DNA of 64,000 nucleotides from Bugula neritina. Taxonomy: Eukaryota > Bryozoa > Gymnolaemata > Cheilostomatida > Bugulidae. The notes under the pieces were generated by a model. The model had not been told where the DNA came from. It did not search any database and worked only from the letters and a program-made list of their open reading frames with translations. Below are positions 51,571-64,000 of this stretch, piece after piece (within the stretch, counting starts at the first letter, position 1; every line of letters starts with the position of its first letter). The position numbers and the translations under genes were made by a program. The DNA lies in contig OZ037773.1 of the NCBI GenBank assembly GCA_964035545.1, forward strand, positions 8,892,751 through 8,956,750. The letters run 5' to 3'.

Positions 51571-52173
51571 AATTAGAAAATATCCCCTTAAACTTAAATT
51601 GAAGAGGGTCTAAATTAGTAAATAGCCATTACTGATTACATTTACTAACTAACCGTAGTCTAGAGTAGGCGTAGCCAAAGATCTGTGGAGAAACACGGTA
51701 GATCACGCATCAACTCACAAATCAATACCTGCTAGCAACAATTCCTAGTTTCCACGAGATGTGGGTACCCAACACTCTCGTATATAAAATGTTCGCAAAA
51801 CTTAATTCCAAGGCTACACTATTTTTTTAATATTCAAGGTGTGAATTGTCTCCTCTCGAACAGCTAGCGTTGTAACATGACACCCAGGTAACCTTGAGTT
51901 TAACCAAAATAATTTTCCTTTTTATTTTATTGACTGAAATTCGTGCCATCTTTAAAATTAATATACACAAACTGTTATATACCAAATGGAAAGTTTATGA
52001 ATTGCGTACAGATGAAACTGAGTGTTATTATTTTGTAATGGTGGCAATTTGAATTTTGTACTATTATCGAACATAAGACAGGTTGACTTCACTATCAAGC
52101 GCATATATTTTATTAATGTCGTTAACAATATATATAATACATATAACTTATTATAACTGTTCTAAATTGTCTT
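51571..52173. other. Spacer between PSMC6 (3' end) and the ACP6-like gene (5' end)
   Basis: Both genes are on the minus strand. A minus-strand AATAAA at 52109-52114, about 60 bases past the PSMC6 stop, is the likely poly(A) signal. The remainder must hold the phosphatase promoter; I see no clear TATA box. Confidence 0.6.
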
Positions 52174-56156
<3,983 letters not shown>

Positions 56157-57445
56157 TTTTATTTTTTCTACTGTCCTACAATCGGCGAAAAAAATACGTG
56201 ATTTTTGAAAAACATGACAATGTTTTATCACCGAAAGAAAACGGCGTGTAAGAGACAACATTATATTTAATTTACAAAAGAGCACAACTCTAGTCTACTG
56301 TGATTTCACTCTGAACTTGTAATGGGAAATCTTATACATGAATAATGATATCTATAAATTATGGGTATAACAAAAAATTATGCAATTATCGACAATTGTG
56401 ATCATAATACATAACATTGAAAGTTTTCTCGAGCTTAATAAACTTTATTTCGAAACAAGTAACTTGTACATAATATGTATAAATATATATGCCAAAAAGC
56501 TAAATGACTTCATTGGTTCAGACTTCTAAACGTTCAAAAGGCGCCTGAAATGATATCGTGATCGATAATATTGATTATCAAGAATGAAGAACGGGGAATT
56601 TTTGTCACGTGAGAGTCACGCGGTACTATACAAACCGAAACTACACTAATAAAAGTGCAATGGCAACGCAAGCATTTGTAACTTCGAGGCTAATCAAGTA
56701 ATTGTAGTAATTGCATTGTGTAACTACCAAGCCAAACACCAATAGTAGATTAACCGTCTATTTTTAAACCAGTACGACAATTAAATTAGCTGTAAGCTAA
56801 AGCATACTACCAAGTTGAAGTTGCGCCTCAATCAATACTGGAAGTGCCTGCAACTGCACTGGTGACTGTAAGTGTAAGTATGCATTAGTGATTAGACTAG
56901 TCTTACTCCTGGAATTAGATTTACTTTTACTTTTTGTGATTAGTTTCAAATTTAATTATTACATATCTATATTATTAGTATTACAGTTTAAATTTCAAAG
57001 TAGTTTTTGATTATATTTACTTATTAGTCTTAGATTTTATTTTAATAATTAATTTACTTTATCAGTTTTAGTTTATGTTAATCAGTTAAACTCACGTTAA
57101 AACTTAATACAATGTTAGTGTGATTGATGATTACTGATTAGCCTCAGCTTTAGGCTTTACTCTTAGCCCTTAGCCTTAGGGTTTAGGCATTACTAACACA
57201 TCAACCTCAAGTTTAAATTGAGCAAATAATTCTTGACCATTTAATTTTAATGTAAGTGTAATCATAAAGACCACTAGTACTAATAAACTTCAACTTAATT
57301 TAAAATTAATTATAAAGATTAATAATTGACTTAAACTTTAAGTTAAAGTTAATCATAATGATTAAAACAACAAAACTTCCAACATCATTTTTTCTATTTC
57401 TTATTAAACTTTTTAATGAAAATGAAATAAAAAACTGTTTCAATT
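56157..57445. promoter_or_regulatory. Divergent intergenic region between PSMC6 and the DENN gene
   Basis: The two genes are transcribed away from each other. A CACGTG E-box (56608-56613), with a CACGCG close by, and a less AT-rich patch at 56530-56660 are the best promoter candidates. The part from 56880 to 57440 is cryptically simple, with TTAGT/TTAAT words. No additional gene is seen. Confidence 0.4.
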
Positions 57446-57535
57446 TTGATGATGTTCAATGAACTTTTAGCTGTTTCGTTCTCCAGCAATTTACAAGACC
57501 TCTACTATGCACCAGCCTATCTAATACCTATCAAC

Positions 57536-60500
57536 ATGTCTTCGGATCTCAAGCTAAACAACCTTGTTGATCTGCTTTTGGTCATCGGCTCTGACCCTAG
57601 CTCTGGGCTTGAGCTGTTGAAGAGTTCCAGAGCCTTTCAATCCAAGAGTAAATCGAGAGAAAATGAAGCCAAATATGATAGCAGTAGCCAATCTTACAAT
57701 GGTAGCATGACAAGCTCGAATGACATGAATGCAAACAGTGTTGACCTCCCAGGTGAAGATGACGATCTGATGATGAAACTTACCGATCCAGAGGCTAATT
57801 ATGACGCTAAGGTGAGTTCTGTCTGTCAGAGGTGAGTTCTGTCTGTCAGAGGTGAGTTCTGTCTGTCAGAGGTGAGTTCTGTCTGTCAGAGGTGAGTTCT
57901 GTCTGTCAGAGGTGAGTTCTGTCTGTCAGAGGTGAGTTCTGTCTGTCAGAGGTGAGTTCTGTCTGTCAGAGGTGAGTTATCTCCGTCAGCTCACTTTATT
58001 TAAAAGGATTTTTATTAGGAAAAATATTCTTACAGTTTTGTCTCTTCAATAAATAGTTTGTGTAATTGCTCTAATCATTACTTATTCACTCACTCTGACT
58101 ATACTACTCATATACTCCAACTATTATTATAGGTCTTGCAGATGTTCAGCGCTAAGTTAGCCTCATATCCACACAGGGGAGACGACGAACAGTTGGTTGG
58201 TTACCCACATCAATTGCTAACTTCCTGTGTCCCCTCGCAGTACCAAGGCTCAGATGAACTGGATGAGGAATATGACGAGTTTGACAGTGCTTCACCATCT
58301 CTTTACCTGAAGAAGTCAGTGTATACAAGTATCTCTTCTACGTGGTTTCCATCATGGCCTGCTGTTATCATCATTATCATCTTATTATCAAATTGATTGT
58401 GATGTCCCTAATGGGTGCCAGGCTGGAAGAGTGTGCAGCATTTAGTAGTTTTATGATCACCTTTCCTTTCCCGCCGTGGTCCTGAGTGGATGGCGGATTA
58501 ATGCCTCCCCCCTCTCCCTCCTGGTCTCATTAATTCACTCAGTCATTTAAACCCAACTGCCCATTCTCGGTGGGCTACACTCTACACCAACAACTCAACA
58601 TGTTGATATGATGCCTAGTTTGCTGTATAGTAATAGAGTGAAAGTTGATTACTACAGATATGAGTGACAAGACTATGTCTATTTTTCATCCATTCCTGTG
58701 CGTTATATTGTTGATCACATCACAACTAACCTAGTCAAGAGACTCTATATTATCCCCTCCATGTCCTCCCCTCCACATACTCTTCATATTATCTCCTTCA
58801 TACCCTCTCCATGCGTTCTTGTCTGTTCTTCCTTGTTGCTCTCCGTTTTTATATAATTTGAAACAAGGGACTTCATTGAGTTTCCAACTCTCTTCTGTCT
58901 TCCAAATGTACATCTGAAATTTCAAAGCATTGAATGATGAAAGTGTCTAAATATTCTCCAAGGCTCAATAAATAAAGCTTTTTGATCATAACAATTGTAC
59001 AATCTACACATTTTTTTAATTATTTTCATCTAGCTAAGTAATATTTGAATCATAATTTTATATTCCACATCTGATGTTTGTTGGTGTTAGTATAAGCAGG
59101 TAGTCACACCTCTATATAATCATGGTTATCTTTCTCAACAGGTCTCCAATTTACAGTTTAGTCTGTCAAGTGGTAATAAATATATTATAGTGCATAACCC
59201 CATCTGCCTGTGTGTCTGTCAGTTTATCTGTCTATTAGTACATTGTGGTAGGGTTAAACTAAAACAGAGTGTAACTTGCTAAGGATTGTGGGAAAGCTTT
59301 TTTGTATTACCACTTACCCTGAAATGATGTTAACAGATTGGTAATGAGTTTTTGTGGCTTATAAGGGATATTAGTGGTAGTTTAGAGCTGTATTAATATT
59401 CACTGTGTTGTCAAAAAGCAGTTAGTAATTGAAATGACTTGACGAAAGGTGTTCTATTTTTAGGATGGCTCATGGAATCCTGAAAAAAACCATCACTAAT
59501 TTTTCATTGTTTATTAGTATACCCTGCCAATGCACTACAAAACATGTTTCCTGCAGTGTCTCAATCATGTTGTATATCATCTTGTCTATTTTATCTCTCT
59601 TTTACATTAATTTATCTTAGTGACTCATTTTTATTAGAGTATCAAAGTTTTCGTGACTTTGATAAGATAATAATGACATATATTTCAGTTTATTATGATG
59701 TTAACACTAGTTGAGTTCAAGGTAAATGCAATGACTAACTACTAGCCACAGTTGGAGTTATTATATCTTGCTTCGGTTACACTAATTATCATTAGGTATT
59801 GGAAGAGGAAACTGTTTAGTTACCTCTTTAAGGCTAGAGCTATTGGTTGTTATACTTGATAAATGCAAGGAAAGTAGCCCTATTTAGTTGTAAACAATTT
59901 TTAATTTAATGACTCTAATTGTTTGAAAATCAGTGCAGCACTAGATCATCTACTGACTCACTACTGACTATGATTTACGGACTATGAGCTACTGACTATT
60001 AGTTACTGGCTGTGAGTTATTGACTGTAAGTCACTGACTATTAGTTACTGACTATTAGTTACTGACTATTAGTTACTGACTGTGAGTTACTGACTGAGAG
60101 TTATTAACTGATTCTAGTAAACTCAGACGACAATCTCATCAAGCTCTGAGGAGACGTGGTGGAATACAGACCCTCACTGAGGAGATAACTCCCCATGAGA
60201 AGCTGTACCGTAGCAGTTCTCTTAGTGTTGCAGGGCTGGGTGCAGGTCAGTAAGTCCAATCAGTGAAGGTTTTACATAACAAGTTGATTCTCTGGCTTTC
60301 CCATACCAGAGCTCTGATCTGCTGCAGATAGGCTCTGATCTGCTGCAGATAGGCTCTGATCTGCTGCAGATAGGCTCTGATCTGCTGCAGATAGGCTCTG
60401 ATCTGCTGCAGATAGGCTCTGGTCTGCTGCAGATAGGCTCTGATCTGCTGCAGATAGGCTCTGGTCTGCTGCAGATAGGCTCTGATCTGCTGCAGATAGG

Positions 60501-63500
60501 CTCTGATCTGCTGCAGATAGGCTCTGATCTGCTGCAGATAGGCTCTGATCTGCTGCAGATAGGCTCTGATCTGCTGCAGATAGGCTCTGATCTGCTGCAG
60601 ATAGGCTCTGATCTGCTGCAGATAGGCTCTGATCTGCTGCAGATAGGCTCTGATCTGCTGCAGATAGGCTCTGATCTGCTGCAGATAGGCTCTGATCTGC
60701 TGCAGATAGGCTCTGATCTGCTGCGGATAGGCTCTGATCTGCTGCGGATAGGCTCTGATCTGCTGCGGATAGGCTCTGATCTGCTACAGATAGTTGCAGC
60801 TAACTAGTCTAAATCAGTGTTGACTAGGACCCATGTTGAGTATTGAGTAATATCTTGTAGACTGTATGTTCCAGGAAGTTCTGGTAGTACTTAACTGTTC
60901 ATATTATAACTAGTCTCATAATATTTCCTCTATTTGTAAGGTTAGTGTATAATATGTATGTAGGAACTTGCAATATCTTCTGCTGTAGTTAACCTTTCAG
61001 CGTTGGATAGATTTTGTTTACATATGTATGCTTCTTTTAGGAGTTTAAAGAATGTCTAAATTCAATTACTACTTACTTCATTTTCATAGTTTTCTGACTA
61101 TTCTAATTTTTTGAAACTCTTTTTTATGTATCTAATATTCAAATCACTTTTTCTTAAATAATTCAGCCGAAGTCATTCATTCTACCATGGTTTAGGCGGC
61201 AGACGTTTTTCTAAAGTTGCTAGACGTCAATCTTACCAGTCCCGCCGACCTTCGGCTGCCGTGACGATGCTCAAGAGTAAAGCTCCAGAGCTGCCTCTGG
61301 CCATGGACCAGATATCAGCTCTCTGTAACCTCTGCTACCCAGCCGGCTTTAGGTATGATGTCACTGGGGCATGTAAGAAGGTGTGATGTCACTGGGGCAT
61401 ATGTGTGTAAATGTGATGTCAATGGGGCATGTTTATAGGTATGATATCACTGAGGCATGTAAAAAGGTGTGATGTCACTGGGGCATATGTGTGTAAATGT
61501 GATGTCAGTGAGGAATGTTTATAGGTATGATATCACTGAGGCATGTAAAAAGGTGTGATGTCACTGGGGCATATGTGTGTAAATGTGATGTCAGTGAGGA
61601 ATGTTTATAGGTATGATGTCACTGAGGCATACATGTAGTTATGATTTCACTAGGGCATATATATGTAGTTGTGTTATCACTGGGGAATATATGTACTGTA
61701 TGGTATTACAAATATATATTTAATTATAATATCACAAAGTATATAAGTGCAAAGTCAATAAATTAAATATAAGTATGGTGTAACTAAGCCAGATGCAGCT
61801 ATGATTTTACAATGTTACATAATGATGAGACTTCACAGGCTCTCTGTTACATGAGGTAACCTGCATGAAAGATGCATTATTTGTGTTCCAAGCGCATGTC
61901 TATGCAGGTAAAAGGGTGTATAGCTTACTACTGTTATGTGGTGCTACTGTTTGTGGGGTGTGAGTAGAATGGGACTATGCAGACATGGCACATCTTGGTA
62001 CTTCTGATTGGCTATTTGTCATGAAAGTCAAACTAGGTCATGAAGGTCCAGCTGTGTCAAATTGAAATACTGGTTACTACAGCTTGTCTTGAGGATTATA
62101 AACTACATAGCAATGTCATCAGGCAGTTTGATGTGTAATAAACGTAGTACAATAGAATAGTCTTGTGATACAGGGGGCTTTATAATCATGTGAATGCATA
62201 AAGTTCGCTTGAATGTGTTTAAACTTCATCTAGCTATACTGGGCTTTATTGCATACAAACATGTCCTAAATCACATTCCACAATCTACAAAGGTTCAAGT
62301 ATGTACACAAACAAAATTCACTCTTATTTAGTTTCACTAGTATCATTTCATTGGTAGTTTTCCTCCCTTATTTGTTGAAGAAATATTTTCTAAGTTACTT
62401 TTTGAATACTTGTCATAGGCTTAAAGATCCAGGTCAATCACTAACTAGGTCAACATCTCTTTGCCATGAATGGGTCAAGGTCTTTTGTTACAGGTGTTCT
62501 GAATCTTCCCACAAACCATCTGTGATCACATACGTTCTCACCGACGTCGATGGAAACAGGTTTTACGCCGTCTCCCTCACTTTCTACAAGAAGTACACGG
62601 TCACCGCTCTGGAGAGTGACCCGGATGTTGGTGCTCTGCCAAGTTAGTCTGGTCTACGAATAGATTGTATTTTGGAAAACATTGTCTGTCTGTGTGAATA
62701 TATCTTAGTTAAGTGCAGTGATAGAGGAATTGGGAAAAGCAATTTATTTTTTATGGGAAACACAACAAATGAAGTTATGTCCCCAACCTTCCGCGAAATT
62801 CATAAAAGCATTTAGAAAACATGGGCTAATAAAATTTCTCAGTTACTGCACATGAATGTTATTTCTTTAAAGGTTTAGTGCTATGCCCTACAGCCAAAGC
62901 TGTCTATTTGGTGTTATGGTGTTTTGGTAGTCTATGGGCAAGTTTCACTTGTGTTAATGTAACCAAAGTTCCTACTGTGGTTAGATGTGCTCCCCTTGTC
63001 TCTCCTAAACTTTAGGATATACCATTAATTAGTCTATTTAAAATAGCTCGTCTGGCTTTCCCTTTGTAGGATACAAACTAATCGATCCTGATGGCGCTGT
63101 TTCCATGAACACAAATAGTGATGACATGAGTAAATGTGCAGATGTCTTTATACCTACTTGTGTGGTCCTTGTTACATCATTCCCTTACTACAATACCTTG
63201 CATGTAGGTACATTACCTTACTACAGTACCTTGCATGTAGGTACATTACCTTACTACAATACCTTGCATGTAGGTACATTACCTTACTACAATACCTTAC
63301 ATGTAGGTACATTACCTTACTACAATACCTTACATGTAGGTACATTACCTTACTACAATACCTTACATGTAGGTACATTACTTACTACAATACCTTGCAT
63401 GCGTGTAGGTTCTTCATTACTTTACTCTGCTGTAAATTCTGATGCTGAAACTTTATCTATATCGCACTCCGTCATTTCAACATTTTTGATCCTAATTTTG

Positions 63501-63929
63501 TGACCTAATTAACACTTTATTATATCAAGTACGTAGCCTCATTTCCTCAAGGTTTGTTGCAAATTATTCAAGGGAAAGGGCGGGTGCTCACCACCCTTAG
63601 ATTATATATTTGCTGCGCCTTTGCTTGATGGGATTGAAAATGTCATCTAATCTTATCAGATTAATAAAATGTCTCTTTTAACTTCTACTTTATTCTATCT
63701 GAAGCTGTTATACTGTATTTCATTCACCTCATAGCCTCTGTTCCCTTCTGTAGTGACGTTTGTATAACACTATAGCCCCTGTTCTATGCTGTAGAAATGC
63801 CTCTCCGAGTTTTACACAGCCATACAGCCCAACTTCACCTCACTTGATGAGCAGGTCAAGCAACTAGCGTCTGCTATTACTAACATTCCAGTGCCTCCCC
63901 CTGGTGGGGACCTTTCCCTGACATTCAAG
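57536..63929 (+). CDS. DENN-domain protein (uDENN and start of DENN), 3' part beyond the window
   Basis: Exons 57536-57811 (an in-frame ATG also exists at 57446), 58133-58320 (donor weak), 60127-60245, 61196-61352, 62494-62642, 63070-63203, 63795-63929; phases close and give 386 residues so far. The start L-V-D-L-L-L-V-I-G, the ISALC-N-L-C-Y-P-A-G-F segment, Y-V-L-T-D-V-D-G-N-R-F-Y-A-V-S-L-T-F-Y, the P-T-C-V-V-L-V-T-S-F-P-Y-Y stretch and the closing I-P-V-P-P-P-G-G follow the uDENN-to-DENN pattern. The 'F-P-Y-Y ... C-L-S' and 'P-P-P-G' context is nearest, from memory, to DENND3/DENND5-type proteins, but the subfamily is not settled. DENN proteins act as guanine-nucleotide exchange factors for Rab GTPases on endosomal membranes. 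An acidic and R/S-rich insert lies between the start and the uDENN part. Three introns begin with tandem copies of their own donor. Confidence 0.85.
57812..57991. repeat. 20-bp minisatellite made of 5' splice sites (DENN intron 1)
   Basis: The unit GTGAGTTCTGTCTGTCAGAG starts exactly at the intron's first base. AGGTGAGTT or its equivalent occurs nine times at 20-base spacing from 57811 to 57971, the last unit being diverged. Each unit also ends in a pyrimidine-rich CTGTCTGTCAG that resembles an acceptor. Confidence 0.97.
59945..60115. repeat. Degenerate TAGTTACTGACTAT-type minisatellite before DENN exon 3
   Basis: Around ten irregular units of 13-17 bases, variants of TTACTGACTATTAG, end about 15 bases before the proposed acceptor at 60126. 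Confidence 0.85.
60305..60795. repeat. 21-bp minisatellite GCTCTGATCTGCTGCAGATAG (described by its core CTGATCTGCTGCAG)
   Basis: About 23 nearly identical units in DENN intron 3, starting about 60 bases after the donor. Variants are GGTCTG and GCGGATAG. The low divergence indicates recent expansion or homogenisation. Confidence 0.95.
61353..61690. repeat. 86-bp minisatellite whose period starts at the DENN exon 4 donor
   Basis: AGGTATGATRTCACTGRGGC occurs at 61351, 61437, 61523 and 61609, that is at exact 86-base spacing, the first being the real exon-intron junction. Within each period TGATGTCACTG-type words repeat two to three times, and the array decays into degenerate copies to about 61690. 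Confidence 0.93.
63204..63415. repeat. 33-bp minisatellite reiterating the end of DENN exon 6 and its donor
   Basis: CATGTAGGTAC recurs at 63201, 63234, 63267, 63300, 63333 and 63366, with a diverged seventh (CATGCGTGTAGG) near 63398. Each unit copies the exon's last eight codons approximately (L-P-Y-Y-N-T-L-H) plus the GTAGGT donor. The units remain in frame with exon 6 until a 1-base deletion near 63379. Confidence 0.96.
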
Positions 63930-64000
63930 GTGATTCTAAGTCTTAGCTGCTAGATATAGTCCAATATAGATACCAGATTACGCGTAGATATGAAGTCTTT

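Noticed and set aside
58731-58925. 64-residue minus-strand frame in DENN intron 2
   Set aside because: Low-complexity, G-rich, no relatives recognised and no flanking gene structure.
63134-63442. Repetitive frames on both strands at the DENN exon 6 array
   Set aside because: Products of the 33-bp repeat. Only the frame continuing exon 6 is considered further, as possible alternative splicing.

Overview
The window is eukaryotic and most likely from an early-branching animal, plausibly a sponge. It is AT-rich, its genes are cut by many GT-AG introns, it carries conserved animal housekeeping genes (26S proteasome ATPase Rpt4/PSMC6, lysophosphatidic-acid phosphatase type 6), and it is loaded with DNA-transposon relics and intronic minisatellites. 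The species cannot be fixed from the sequence alone. I assembled exons by hand from splice consensus, reading frame and comparison between copies. Intron phases close exactly in every gene where I give a complete model.

Layout. Bases 1-36.4 kb hold a tandem array of one unrecognised multi-exon gene. Copy A (106-3303) is only its 3' part and has an in-frame TAG. Copy B (11651-24107) and copy C (27709-35208) are complete, about 1,015 residues each, and share the same exon plan. Each protein is two successive copies of a roughly 330-residue helical module, a linker, and a single-exon beta-propeller-like domain of about 230 residues with a short C-terminal exon. Gene D (40472-43922) is a single-module relative without the propeller. 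D has an R-x4-H motif (R191 to H196) at the place expected of a HEPN nuclease domain. All four full modules of B and C have lost that R and H at the aligned site, and the H has become D or E. This is the best candidate for an undescribed system: an apparently intact HEPN-like protein next to an expanding family of degenerate twin-module, propeller-bearing relatives.

The array is interrupted by mobile DNA that is largely absent from the matching place in a sister copy, so empty sites can be read. The insertions are two 2.57-kb TA-flanked elements in inverted orientation (7706-10268, 15543-18118), two 1.3-kb TA-flanked elements with GGGGTAACGG ends (4688-6017, 19141-21807, the second with nested insertions), a 343-bp TTA-flanked Harbinger-like MITE (13338-13680), two 354-396-bp LTR- or MITE-like elements, a 201-bp near-perfect palindrome (7436-7636) and long TA arrays.

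The right half is housekeeping. ACP6-like phosphatase (45084-51570, minus; nine exons) carries an unusual 231-residue N-terminal extension. PSMC6 (52174-56156, minus; nine exons) is complete at 391 residues. A DENN-domain protein (57536 to beyond 63929, plus) runs off the window. Many introns here are mostly minisatellite. In the DENN gene three introns begin with tandem repeats that reiterate the 5' splice site itself, giving runs of nine, six and four near-identical donors.
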